Shown here one piece after another: positions 49,601-61,400 of a stretch of 64,000 bases of DNA. Numbering within the stretch: the first letter of the stretch is position 1; each line of letters begins with the position of its first letter. A program made the position numbers and the translations under genes. The notes beneath the pieces were generated by a model. That model saw only the letters and a list, made by a program, of their open reading frames with translations. It was not told the DNA's origin and searched no databases. The stretch is from Notospermus geniculatus (taxonomy: Eukaryota > Nemertea > Pilidiophora > Heteronemertea > Lineidae). The stretch lies in contig NMRB01000088.1 in the NCBI GenBank assembly GCA_002633025.1, positions 479,895 to 543,894 of the forward strand, given 5' to 3'.

Positions 49601-52143
49601 GTAGAGTAGCGTGCCTGCACGGATTTCGAATGACGAAATCTTGGGGTTACATTACAGCATGCATCCTGAATTTTCTCTTTTCACTTTGATGGGTAACTTT
49701 GGTACTACATGTATTGCGTTTTGTCTGTCACTTTGGCACTTGGAAATTCAACCTTAAAAGCCTTAGAAATGAGTGCACTCATGGCAGTCTGCATCATGTG
49801 CAATTTGCTTCTATCAGATGCAGAAAGTTTGTCTCACTGGTGACCAATTTCTATGCCACCTTCTGAGTCTTTGTCCAAATTTGCAAGCGGTAAGTGGTTT
49901 TAATTCAATAATTTTATTTGTGCCATCTGTTTCAGATATACTACTTGGCCATGTCCTCGTCGGCCAGATTCAAACCATTCAAATAAGCACCATGGGCAAT
50001 GTGTTCCCACACGACGTCCGATACCTTTTACGGACCATTGAGAGTGTCCTTCATGATATGAATGTTAGTTAACCCCTTAATTGTGGATAACTGACGAGTG
50101 ATTTTCAGTATGAATATTTCTCCTTTTTGTTGCCTTTCCAAATTCACCATCCTTACACAGGGCCTTTCCAATAATCATATAGCTTAATGCCGATATTTTT
50201 CCACCCTAGATTACCTTCTCTCCAAATATAACCAAGTTCTAATATATTATAAGTGTATTGCGGATGTTTTTGCCTCTTATGTAGTTTGTTATTCATATTG
50301 CAAGTAACACAGGATAGATTTTCTGTAGGGTTTCCTTGGCAAACCATTGTCTTCACTGTGCACATGGTGTACACATGCTTGGCATGTCTTGGGCTGTAGT
50401 GGACCATCACGTCTTGGAGGTACATGTACCAGTGACTCAGGCATTTTCATATGATGAGTGATTTCAGCATGAAAATATTGCCACACCATGTTTTTGTTGT
50501 GCTGTTTGTACTGACACAGCAGGTCTTTACTGTACTTCTTACTGTCATGTCAACCCTTTTGCTCGAATCGAATTGTGGGATGATGCAATGAATTGTCATA
50601 CGATATTTCATATTTCTATCAAATCTTGTGGGGCCACCATGACCATGTGCCCAGTGATGCCCCATTGTGGGAGCAAAACGGTTAATACTGTACAGAATTA
50701 GTACTGTTGACATGATGCTTGACTCTTGCAGAATATTACTATGGGCACTGTTTTATCTCTACTCGATAGTTAATGGCAATTTGCCTGATTAAAGTGCTTT
50801 CCAATTACAGACATGTACATCATAATAAGCATTCATGGTGAATGGGTGACTTCCTAGTGTGTATCATGATTGGCTTTCATGCATGAGATATTTCATTATG
50901 ACAATAGTGCTTTGTGGGTGTGCCAGTATCTGTATGTTTTAACGAGTAGATGACTGACTGTATCGCAGCTTGTTGACTTTACTCTGGAAACTGGCTGAAG
51001 TTTAATACTTGAACTATGAATTTAGATGGCATGCAAGCTACATGTAAGTGTGCAGGCCTTTGTGAGGAATTTTAGAGACATACATCCTTGAATTCTCCCA
51101 AGAACTTCTGTTGCATTGTGTACAAAACTACCCTCTCTACTGCATTCTTCATTCTTCCCAAACCTGAAACCTGCTGTGAGTCTCCTGGTCTGATTCCCCC
51201 TGCTCATTCATTCATTTTTGATTTCATTTCATTTTCAATGTGAAATGACAAAGAACGACATATCATGGACCTCTCTATTCAGGACACAACTTTGGGCCCG
51301 ACAAATTTTGTCTAATTGAGAGGTTCCTGAATACAGGCCAGACTGAAGAGTACCTGCCAGTACAGGACTTTGGTGTCCTTAATATAGAGCTGTCTTTCTG
51401 GTAGAAGGTCAACGTAATATGAAGGCCTTGTGTTTTATATTCAGCCATTCTGTGGCACCTTTTGCGTATTTGCAGGATAACATTGATACCACCTTTTATG
51501 TTGGTCACCCCATCCCCAGCTTTGCAGCATACAATTCCTGGCTGCAAGATTTCAAAGCACGAAAATTCTGAAGCAGTTGGTGGCGGTTGCACTCTGAAAA
51601 GTGGTCACGTGTAGTTTCATTCATCACTGCATGAACCACCACCCATGACTTCAATTTCGGCTGGTTTACTCCGATATCCATCCACGACTCTGCAAAATTA
51701 TCTAGATGATTTCATATTTTGGCTGCTTCTGTGGGAAGAGCTTGTGCCAGGCTTTTGCAACCTTCAGCTCATTCATTTACACATATGGACTGCAACAGAA
51801 AATTGATGTCTGAATGATATTCTTTGGTCATTCCATTCTTAGGTCATTCAAAGACATTTTTGCATGTGACAATTGATGTGTTTTGTTACTTTGTCAAGAA
51901 ACATAATTTGAAAGAAATAACTCGTTGTGAAACATGTTATTGGGATGAAATTAATGAATCAGACTTCAAATGTGAACCTCTCTCATTTCAGATCAAGTGA
52001 TCGGTGCGGGTGATGTCTCCCTGTGTCCAACGTTCCGCATTTTTAACAGCGGCCAGGTCTGGCCTCATGACATCCGCCATTTGCTCAAAGTGATCGAGGC
52101 AGTCTGCAGTGACATGAATATGAAACTTCCATTGCAAGAATAG
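43649..52143 (+). CDS. phnW: 2-aminoethylphosphonate:pyruvate transaminase, mitochondrial-type
   Basis: PLP enzyme that moves the amino group of 2-aminoethylphosphonate to pyruvate, giving phosphonoacetaldehyde and alanine. Exons: 43649-43838, 45814-46044, 46971-47071, 48095-48335, 48609-48773, 49036-49195, 49440-49600, then either 49936-50072 or 51992-52143; all phases agree. About 460 residues. The first ~55 are Arg/Ser/Ala-rich without early acids ([19 protein letters not shown]), as in mitochondrial leaders. Hallmarks match bacterial PhnW rather than [59 protein letters not shown] lysine in [35 protein letters not shown]. The Asp of VDAMSS pairs with the PLP ring. An extra copy of two exons (47319-47559 and the cut 47831-47926) lies upstream of an N. 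The leader suggests phosphonate breakdown in mitochondria, which is inference. FTPGPL occurs twice in exon 2. Confidence 0.9.
44152..44666. mobile_element. Outer foldback element interrupted by another foldback
   Basis: Arms CAGGCCTTG (44152-44160) plus GTCTTTTAAGGCGAGC (44559 on) pair with the right arm GCTTGCCTTAAAAGAC-AAGGCCTG (44640-44664). The left arm is split by the 397 bp element at 44160-44556. The inner stem continues as AAGTGCATG.GC...GC.CATGCACTT around a short loop at ~44600-44620. It lies in the first transaminase intron. Confidence 0.7.
44160..44556. mobile_element. Long foldback element, 397 bp, ~170 bp arms
   Basis: Left GGGCCGTAACTACGAAGCGC and right, inverted, GGGGCCGTACTTACGAAGCG; the arms keep matching through GGCCAACACGCGTGTAAA, TTATTCAGGTTAAGG and GCAGCATTTACCC. 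Only ~50 bases are unpaired in the middle. Non-coding. The ends resemble the GGGCCGTA termini at 61454-61572. Confidence 0.9.
47152..48704 (+). repeat. ~776 bp duplication in transaminase gene, joined by one N
   Basis: Copy 1 is 47152-47926 and copy 2 is 47928-48704, separated by a single N at 47927. Copy 1 stops just before the codon of the PLP-binding lysine; copy 2 continues through it. Five differences in the complete shared exon (47319-47559 versus 48095-48335) are all synonymous. The single N and allele-like divergence point to two haplotype contigs joined without collapsing. Confidence 0.9.
47319..47926 (+). pseudogene. Redundant transaminase exons, second one cut at the N
   Basis: Exon 47319-47559 encodes the same 80 residues as 48095-48335 ([15 protein letters not shown] onward). 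The next exon copy starts at 47831 and is cut at 47926 after SAN, before the lysine. Probably an assembly artefact rather than a pseudogene. Confidence 0.7.
49936..50072 (+). CDS. Alternative last exon A of the transaminase (FRI arginine absent)
   Basis: Begins after a TTTCAG acceptor and in the same phase as exon B. It encodes 44 residues starting [11 protein letters not shown], with [20 protein letters not shown], ending MNVS and TAA. It aligns without gaps to the C-terminal PhnW segment and to exon B, but the FRI arginine is Gln (codon CAA). I see no AATAAA before exon B, only an ATTAAA near 50789. It could be an isoform with altered activity, or a decaying duplicate. Confidence 0.7.
50073..51991 (+). 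other. Sequence between the alternative last exons
   Basis: Would be 3'UTR of the exon A form and intron of the exon B form. No further exon recognised; no canonical AATAAA noticed on the plus strand. Confidence 0.5.
51992..52143 (+). CDS. Alternative last exon B of the transaminase (arginine kept)
   Basis: Follows a TCTCATTTCAG acceptor and joins in phase 1 to exon 49440-49600. It encodes 49 residues starting [18 protein letters not shown], with [14 protein letters not shown], ending KLPLQE and TAG. TFRIF keeps the arginine expected in this fold to bind the substrate acid group. It is about 1.9 kb downstream of exon A and the likelier catalytically competent form. Confidence 0.85.
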
Positions 52144-53132
52144 TATAGGATACAGAGACTTTGGGGGGGGGGGGCTGCATTTGAAGAGTTTACAGTGTTA
52201 GCTGTTAGGACACAAACAATGGTCAGTTGCCCATTGAGAGCCAATTTAGTGGAGCAGCACCTTTAGAAACACTGTAACATTGCTCATGCCATATTTTTTC
52301 ATTACTTTGATTGTACCATTCAAGCAAAGTTATACGTATTAATACGTTAATGTTGAATTGAGTGTATTCTGTTGTTGGCATAAAATGAGCACTGTTCTCT
52401 CTTGTGATAGATGGTCATCGTTCATTTATTCCATGTACAGACTATCTCCCAAAATCTCACCCGCTTGAAGGTGTGTTTCAATAGACAATGATGTGTTTGT
52501 TTTGAAAAAATATGTTTTTGTACTGTCTTCCCTCGTCTCCTGGCTATAAAACTGAGAAATGATTTTGTTTTAATGCTCAAATTTTTGTCCTAGACATTCT
52601 GTATAGATGACGATGTACATGTACATGTACTTGCAATGCTAATGAATGTAATGCACTGCCATGGCATAGGCCTGCATTTTATGCAAATGTGGTGATCTGC
52701 ACAATTCATTTCTGTTCAAGATTTATTTCATGGTCTTCCAATCTTAGTGTACTGTAGGCCTACCTCAGTTTATGAAATGAGTACTGCTGAGTGCTTTTTT
52801 GTTGAATGAGAAAGACCAATCATTGTGTTCTTCTTTGGCTGCTTTTCAGCCAATCACATGATTCATTATGGACTACAGGCGCTACCGGTACCGGATGTAT
52901 TTAATCCTATTGGTGAGATTCTTCAAATTTGGTGCCGGTACCGGTTGTTACCTCTTAGGCCCTACTTCTGAAATCACTCTGTTCTGTACATATAGTGTTG
53001 CACTTGCAGTAGGTTCTGATTTGAATAGGTGCTGGATGCGATAAGTAGGGAAAAGTTTTGTTTTTTTAGGGAAAAATGAATAATGAACATAAGAAGAATC
53101 CTCTGCTTTGGATGTTTTCTTTGTAAATCTTG

Positions 53133-53138
53133 AATAAA
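53133..53138 (+). terminator. Polyadenylation signal of the transaminase gene
   Basis: AATAAA ~1 kb after the exon B stop, followed within 25-40 bases by a GT-rich run (ACCTTGTTGTTTG), as expected at an animal poly(A) site. Confidence 0.6.
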
Positions 53139-53515
53139 TTAGCTTGTTTAGAAGGTCACCTTGTTGTTTGATTTCTTCCAGTGATTCCTATTGCAAACAG
53201 AACCATGAGAATAGGAGCTGTCAGTGAGTTGACCAATAGGTGTCACTATGACCCAATTCATAGCAGACCCATTCGTTCTTGATCGAGTAACAACCTCATG
53301 GATTTTCCTTTGTATTGGTCCGCTAGAACTTTGCTGCCATCTTTTGGCAATACGTGTGGCTGATTGCTCCTATTGACTTCTATCAAAATATAGAAGGGAC
53401 AGGGCTTTCCCTTGGTCTCTGCTCCCTAAAGATCCGGGCAAAGATTTAATATATAAGGGCCATAAGGCCCTCATTGCTGCTATGCGATGCTAAACCTTAC
53501 TGCAATTGCCCCTCT

Positions 53516-53672
53516 CAGTGTTTCCGCCAGAAGGGTACTCCGGGTAAAATATGTGAGCCCAGTACATGTATGTGAGTACCCTCAAAGGAACAGAAAAGGG
53601 CCATTTTCTTTAATTTCATGGGGTTTTTGCTGATTTTGAATTGCCCTCAAAAAAATTCTGGCAGAAACCCTG
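53516..53672. mobile_element. hAT-like non-autonomous element, 157 bp
   Basis: Ends CAGTGTTTCCGCCAGAA and, inverted, CAGGGTTTCTGCCAGAAT. CCCTCT flanks both sides, a 6 bp apparent target duplication as for the element at 8003-8218. Non-coding. Confidence 0.65.
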
Positions 53673-54320
53673 CCCTCTCCCTCCAGCTCCTCTCCCCAGA
53701 TACCTGTGGTCTCTCAGATATTTGGTCTGCATTTTACCAATATCAGTCTGCATGAATGGAAAAGTGGACTTTGAAATCATTTAAAATATTGTTGATGTAT
53801 ATGAATATAGATGAATAGAGGCCTATGACTCTAAGTGATACCTGGTCTAAGGTTGTGGTGGATATACTGGGCCATTCCTTGAAATAGCAAAAATAATACG
53901 CAGTCGAATGGGAGGTCTGCAAGTTGCTTGAGTCCGTGATTTTTACCCAACCCGGTCGCTCTAAAATGGCAGAAAACAGAATCGATATTCTGGAAATAAG
54001 CTGAAAAAGCATCTTTTTCTTGGAGACTGCAGCATCCGATTTGTAATTCTATTGGAAAGGTGATTATGTTTTTTATGTTTAGTCACGAGAAGGAAAAGTT
54101 ATATTATATTATGTCCACTGTTTCGTACACTTGGCCAATGTAGTGGACCAGCCAGAGACAGACGGTCATCACAATCATCACATCATCAGCATCGCAAGAA
54201 GACCATGCACTAGCCTACATATAGGCCTACATGACATATAGGTCTACTCTAGGCTAGATTGTACTGTACATTACTGTGTTGAGAGGTATGTGTTAATGGG
54301 GCTGAAGGGGTTATTGTCGT

Positions 54321-54347
54321 CCTGGGTACACATAAAGTGTACCCAGG
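54321..54347. repeat. Perfect 11 bp hairpin
   Basis: CCTGGGTACAC, five-base loop ATAAA, then GTGTACCCAGG. A further GTACCCTGGGTCC and CTACCCAGG follow within 80 bases, so this may be part of a decayed foldback. Confidence 0.6.
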
Positions 54348-55107
54348 TTCGATGTCGTCAAGTGAAATTGTACCCTGGGTCCACTTTCTTTTTACAAACT
54401 GTAGGCCTACCCAGGTTCTGATTTAGAGACCTAGGGACGAGCTCATTCTCAAGATTTCGTCGGATACGTGAATTAGCGTATGTTGGTCCCAGGATCCTGT
54501 TGCTATGACCTTGGAGGAATTATACTGACAGGAGGAACAGCGAGCTAATTGCCCCTCTATAATCCCTTTTTCACACCTCCCCAAACAATGGAANTGTGCG
54601 TATAGGCCTACACATGCGCGTGAAGTGCATCGGCATCATGGCATTGTGGGAACAACGGGAACAATGAAATAGGCCTATGATGATCCCTTTCGTTCCCACA
54701 GCAATGTGCGCATGCATATGAGGCCTATAGGCCTACGGTAATTAGGCCTACGCACAAAATGTTATCCGTGGAAAGGCTTATTCCCATGACTACGAACTCA
54801 ATCATGATTTTAATTAAAATTACCGATAAGACTAAAGGCCTAGGCCTCGCCACGGGCACCCCGAACACTGTCAGTAATGATTTGACACAGTTTCCTGGTG
54901 GAAAAACAGTAAAATGATCATGCCCACAAAGAGAGCTCCGAGAGCTTTCTCGCCCAAGGTCCTGGGCTAGTGCTTGAGTGAAAAGAAAGAGATGATGGCA
55001 AACTGTGAAAATGATTTCTGCTTCCTTCCTTGTTAATGTTAGATATACTATGGAAGTACTGGTATTTATATATAACTTTATAATACTTCCATGGACATAC
55101 CCAGAGA

Positions 55108-55332
55108 ACGACAAATCGTTTTTTTGGCTTGTTGTCCACGGACAACCTGAATTCCAGAATTTGGTTGTCCATATCAAATGTTGATTGCCCGTAGGCCTAG
55201 ATGTTAAAGCATTTCATGATAAAGTTGCTCTCAGGGCAGTTGTCCACGGACAACTGATCGTAAGAAATGGCTTGTCCGTTTGGGAAAATCAGTTGTCCAG
55301 GGCGTCCGGACAACCAATTTGTCGTTCACTGA
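55108..55332. mobile_element. Inverted-repeat element with GTTGTCCACGGACAAC palindromes
   Basis: GAACGACAAATCG at the left is matched inverted by CAATTTGTCGTTC at the right. Two copies of the 16 bp palindrome GTTGTCCACGGACAAC lie inside, near 55132 and 55240, with further GTTGTCC words. Probably a foldback element; ends approximate. Confidence 0.55.
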
Positions 55333-56617
55333 TACCAGTAGGCCCTGTGGTGCCTGGTGGTGTGGAGAATACTCGTAATATACATGATCATAAATTCAGA
55401 GACTGACATAGACTGGACTGGACCAGGAATCAATGACACTGCTGTCGCCGACATTACGAGGACAGGACCACACTAACGTTTCATACACACTGTCCTCAGG
55501 CAACATCATCATCATCATACTGCTGACCACTTACTCCTTCACTTGGTGCACCTTCCTTGTTGGACCATTTGTGACCTGCTCTTGCAAAACCAGTCGCATG
55601 ACGCTCTTAGCTTGGCAGGTGGTTGAGACCAAATGTTTGTCACATTTTTCAATATTGTCTGGCTATTATGAAATCTGAAATAATCTATTTCTTGCATTCT
55701 CTCCTGGTGTCATCTTAGTTCAGAAGTTCGTTGAGGCTCAACTTCTGAGGAGCGACATGCGACTGCTTTTTGCCAGAGCGGGTCACATTTTAGCCTGCCC
55801 TTTGATTTCATGATGTACCAAACTAACAAAATAGGGTGATGGAAATACCATGGAAATGAATCATTGTCAAGTGACAGATCCTTTCATTTTACACTCCTGA
55901 CTACAATCCAATAATATGAGACTTGTTGCCATGGTAACCATAGTTACAGTTCATGGCAACAGTTAAATTAGAGATTAGGTTGATAGTAAACTTGATTGAC
56001 TATTGTCGTGACAGTGGACGGTTCAGTTTTACAGGTTGACTGATCACCTCAGGTAACAACTTCACTCCAGCTAAACACTGCATATTAAATGACAGTGTGT
56101 CAGAAAATGGCCCTCTCTCTATGGCATGTGAGCTGAGACAACGATGACAATCACTCCGATTATTGAAGGTGTGCCACTCTGCGTCTTTTTCTCATTACTG
56201 AAAAGAGAACAAACTTGAACCGCTACACAGGCCTGTACTTGTGATAAATTTTCCCCTTGGCGGTTTGGATTAGTGTTTATTCAGATAGGACATTGTGAGA
56301 CAGTGTTCTTGTTTCATCTCGTCACAGTGGAATTGTAAACTGTACAAATTTATTTCTCACATATTATCATATCTGATATCATGCAGAAGATTTCGGTGGT
56401 GTATCATCGTGTTAAATGCATTCATGGTGAAAATAAGCAGGAAGTTTGTTCTTTGGTGGCTGGTGGAATTTGAATGGCCGAATGTTTGTTTTGTTTTGCC
56501 AAGTGTTGTTGTTTTATGGTCAGACTGTGTGTCATCAATAATGAGGATACCTACATGTACATGTAGGTGTCAACTTTGACAAGCTTGCCTTGGATTTTAT
56601 CCAAAATTGACTTTCTA

Positions 56618-56782
56618 AAGCCTGCCGCACACTGGAGCTATCTGCTGAGCAAAAAGTCAGTCGAGACCGTTTGCTCAGCAGGTAGCTCGCGTGTGCGCAT
56701 ATTTTTCGGTGAGTTGACTGCTGAGCAAACGGTCTCGAATGACTTTTTGCTCAGCAGATAGCTCAAGTGTGCGGCAGGCTTA
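56618..56782. mobile_element. Foldback element, 165 bp
   Basis: AAGCCTGCCGCACACTGGAG at the left; inverted right end AAGCCTGCCGCACACTTGAG. The arms continue through ATCTGCTGAGCAAAAAGTCA and GAGACCGTTTGCTCAGCAG. Non-coding. Confidence 0.88.
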
Positions 56783-58407
56783 AGGTCATAACATGCTCTG
56801 CCTTTTTCACCCACCGTGTGATCAAAGTGGATCTTCATGCTATTTTGAAAGGCACAAAGTTAACTGCCATAAGTTGGCATCTTCGCTGGCCATTTTCAGC
56901 TGACTTGCTTTGTAAATAGGATAGAATAGAACAAATTTTGTAATGATAAAAGTTAAAACTCACACTCTATTGAGTGGAGTCATTTAAAAAATTTCCTGAT
57001 ATGAAAGGGATCATGTTTGTTGATGCCCCAGGTGGGTAGGAATCCTACATACACATACTATTGAGATTAAAGCATGTCACACCAGCTATGGAAAAGACAG
57101 TACTGGTAATCAATATTCTATTCTAGTTATTGTTCTGATCATTGTCTGGCTCAATGGTCCTGTGTGACATGTGTGGACACCTTGTCCTTGGTCCAGTTTT
57201 CAATAAGAATCATCATGAGAGACAGACCTTGCTGTAGCATCACATGTTTCTCATACCCCGACTCGACTGGTGCCACGTCGCAGAAATGGAAAGAGGGTTG
57301 TTTCATGGCAAATAAAGATTGGAATATTCTTGTGATTGTAGTTTTGAGAAGACTGATTTGAAGTACATGTACATGTAAGTGACTGAGTTTCTTTTTGAGG
57401 GTGAGGCATTTTTGTGCTGTTCTGTCCTTCAGCATCAGGGTATTCTGGTACAGGATGATCACCAATTTGGTTAGTTCAGACCTGAAATTCACCCACCCCC
57501 TTGGTTGTCATATGGGCTGAATGGGTGGGATGGTCCTGTGTTCTGCAGTGCCAGTTGCCATTGGTCCAATGCTGGCGCTCAATACAGATGAATTCCAGTG
57601 TCAAGATGGATACTTTCTATCTTTCATTGTTCAACTCCCCAACATTACAACACATATAATATAATTTTCCTCCTAGTTTTACCATTTTAGCACAAACTCT
57701 GACGATCCTCAATAGGGCCGTGACTTGTATAGTACTGTTTGAAATAAAAACCTTTTGTTTTCAGTTCTTTATGTTTCTAATGGTTTGTTCCTTAGGGTTT
57801 GTATGGAAGTTCCTTGTATGGAAGCTGCAAAGCTTCAAATCTCTTTCGATGATCATATTTCAGTATGAAAAACAAAAATAAAATAAAAAAAACCCTCCTC
57901 ACTTAGTATGACTGATGCTAAACTAAAGATTATTTTTATATGGCCTTATTGAATATCAGAACTTGGTTATCCTTGGGTTGAGTATGGACATGTTCCATAA
58001 ATCCACTCTATGTTGAATACACACAAGTAAATGTGCTGTACCTATGTTGTCTCTGACTACAATACACAACTTCAAGTACATGTAGCCTACAATAGGGTGA
58101 AATATTAATGGGTCAAAGTCCTGACTGAAATGAGACCCAACAGTGGTGTAACTTTTGTTGAAATGGCCAAAAAATTGCTTTCTTAGGTAGGTAGGAAGAG
58201 TGTGCATTTTCAAGACAAAAGGAGGATATATACTGAACTGGGCGACGTTGGAATGAGTGATCCTACATGTAATAGGCCCTACATGTATGACAGAATGTGA
58301 TTCGTCCAACATGTATTTTAGTCAGGTGAGCTTGTGGGCTTGTTCTTTGGTGACCATATTCAAACACCACATTTCTAGCAAAGATTTACATCTCATTTCA
58401 GGTGAAG

Positions 58408-61400
58408 ATGCAGTACTTCTTTTTTAGGATGCAGCGAGTTAGAGTCATTTTAATCTTTGTGATCGTGGGATTGATCATTGCCGCATACTGGCTGATGACT
58501 GCGTCACCAAAACATGGTAATATCCGTCGTCTCAATGAGAAAGTGCATCGTGGGAAAGACGGTGCGTTTGCCAATCAGAGGATAGACGCTGGTCGTTTTG
58601 GAGGACGGTTGGGCAGGAATTCGTTCCCAAAATCTCCTGATGGAAAGTTTAGTAAGGACAAATTGAACCAGAGGAAAGAATCGTTGGATTTAGCCAGGAA
58701 AGGGGCAAAACCAGGTTTTGAGAAAGGACTGGTCGATAGTCCGCTTAAAGACCGTACCAAGCCACTACGTCCTGGGGACAATTTGCCCAAAATGGGTGAT
58801 ATGAATCTACAGAGAAATTGGAAAGTCCAAAAGCCTGCTGAAGGAAAAAATCCATCCGACCGGAAGAAGAATCCATCCATTGATACGAGTGGTAGAAATA
58901 AATTTGGTCAAGAAGGTGCAAAGGATAAAAATAGGTTTGGTGATAATTCAAGGGAGAAAAACAAAATTGGTTTGGGTAAGGATAAGAATAGATTTGGTGA
59001 TATTGATGTGTTGAATAGGAATAGAGTTGGAGATAAAGCAGGAAAGGGTAGATATGATGGTTTAGACAAAAACCGATCTGGTGGTCAGGGTCAACTCAAG
59101 AAACCTTCAGATGGAATCAGACAGAATATGCAGAACAGGAATACCATGTTGGATAATCAGTTTGCGCTTGACCGAAAACAGCTGAAGGAAGCACTCCAGA
59201 AAGATCGGAAAAATTTCAAATATTTGGATGGAAGAGTTGAGGCGTATGCTCGGGCATTGGGAATAGCGGAGTCCGTATTACATCAGAATAAGAAATATGA
59301 GAATAAGCCGCGACCGAATGTGTCACCAGTCCCTAATAGGATGGGCCCGCCAGAGGCTTACAGGCTGACAGCTAACAAGTAAGTATTTCACTTCGTTAGT
59401 CTGCCCAAACTGAACGTACAATGTCCCATGTTGAATCATTCTCATTTCTCTGAGCATTCACATTGCAAAAAAGAGGGCAGGCCTCTCAGTTCTTCTTTCC
59501 TGGTAGAGGTGAAGTGGAATCTTGTTAATTAGACGGTAAATTCATTGCAGGCGACCAAGCGGCAAATTCATGCCAAGTGTTGGCAATGGTCACATTGCCA
59601 CAGTGGTGGACAGTGATACAGTCCTCATGAACGGTCTATACAGTGGATTTGGGAATACGTCACACCGCGCCAGGATTCCATCCATGATTGCATTCGAAGT
59701 GTCAGATTTCCATCCCACGGGTTTACCTCATAAAAGGAATTATACGCTGAATATGTTGGAAGGTAGGATGAGAAACGTGTCAGAAGCATTTTACCCCAAT
59801 CCTTCCTAAAAAAGGCTTCAGGAAGGTGTCAGTCAACATCTCATTTTAGCATCGGTATTCTTCATGTCCTTCCCGTTCTCCTTTCTACCAATTCCATTGA
59901 TCTTGCGTTCCGTGGTCATTGGCTTATCCTTATCAGTGAAGTACTGGTAAATATTTTGACTTTCACACCTCATGTACGCAGCCATCTCTGCACAGAACTG
60001 TAGTGAAAACATTTACTGGTCAATGTCCTTGTGTGTCTAGTTCGGTTACTTTAAAACTTGTACCGCTTTTCTCCTCACAGGCATCTACACTGAAACTATA
60101 TCTGGCGCTGACTTCACCATTGAGAAGCGGACCTATGCCCATCGTTCAGTTGCAAATGTTCTCGTGTCTGAACTTGATGTTTTCCGCTCATTTCAAACTG
60201 GTCAGACATTACTGAAACTGAACCTGAAGAATCTTAGGGGATCTGATAGCAAGGATATCACGATATTATTGGGGAAATGTAAAATTACCAGCGAATGCAA
60301 GTAAGTACCGTTGCATGTTTTCTTTATAAAACTACCGGTATTTTAAGACAGCCAGAAATCTTTTGTTGAATGAGTGATGTGGGGGAAATATCTAGACTTT
60401 GTCCATTACCCAACACCTCGGGCCTGTTTCATAAAGTGACTTTAAGCTAATGGTACCACTTCCATTAACTCAATGCATTTTCCATTTGGTTAAAGGTACC
60501 ATTAGCTTTAAAAAGTCACTTAATGAAACAGGCCCCTGGTCATTTTGTAGACTTAAGTCCTCACATCCGTTTACCCTAAGTGACCAAGACCGTTACTTGC
60601 AAAAAGGCAGGTTTACAAGTCGGCAGTTAGTAGGACATTTTTTTCTCATCTCTCAGTTACATCCATGGCAAAGTAAATGCGTTTGAAATACCAGGAGACC
60701 GGCCCGAGTTCCATGGCTACTATGATATAGTGCCGCCAAGACTCGACATTCCAGTTGTTCCGGTTGGAAAGAAAGGAATCCGACTACGTTGGATATTTAT
60801 TGCATCTATCGCTGGAAACCAACAAGAAGCTGAAAGTAGTTACAGATTAGGTAAGCAAATTTTTTAAGGGAAGGATGTTTGCCCCTTAGTGGCGTTGTCC
60901 CAGGTTAGAGTTGTATGCATATTTTGATGATGATAAACAGCCTGCCCTTTAAAACCATGACCAGAGACTGGACTGGTGTTGTCCTGAGTTTGAATTCCAC
61001 CGGCATCGAGTTTTTCAACTGTGTCCTTGGGCTAGCCACTTAACTCTGAATTGCATCAGTCAACTTGCTGTAAATCAGAAGTAAAACATGTATTTCTTAC
61101 CATCCTGAAGGAGCGTGAGTCACCCCTGAGCTGCCACAATACTGCAGAAACTGTGATGAACTCTGACAATGTATACACGTAAAATACAGCAGAGCCCCCT
61201 TAGCAGACTCTTGCTACCAGAAGAACACCTCTGTCTAAGGACTCCAGGATCCATATTCATAAACATACTTAAGTCAAAGTGTGATACTTATCTTTTGTGT
61301 TGAACAAAGGATAAGTGTCACACTTAGACTCAAGTCGCTTTATGAATATGGCGCCAGATTTATAATATAAGTCGCTTCTGTGTATCAATTCTGACCTCTG

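Larger units (their letters stand above)
53139..58401. other. Intergenic region and 5' flank of the GH65 gene
   Basis: No coding exon recognised on either strand; the 150-codon minus-strand open frame at 54725-55177 has no family resemblance. The region holds four foldback or inverted-repeat elements listed separately and a single N at 54593. A 5'UTR exon and promoter of the GH65 gene should lie here. Confidence 0.5.

Noticed and set aside
43649-52143. Alanine-glyoxylate aminotransferase (AGXT) as identity
   Set aside because: [19 protein letters not shown] and [11 protein letters not shown] follow the PhnW pattern and differ from AGXT around the lysine.
54725-55177. 150-codon open frame on the minus strand
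   Set aside because: No recognisable domain, composition like random intergenic sequence, and it overlaps an inverted-repeat element at 55108-55332.
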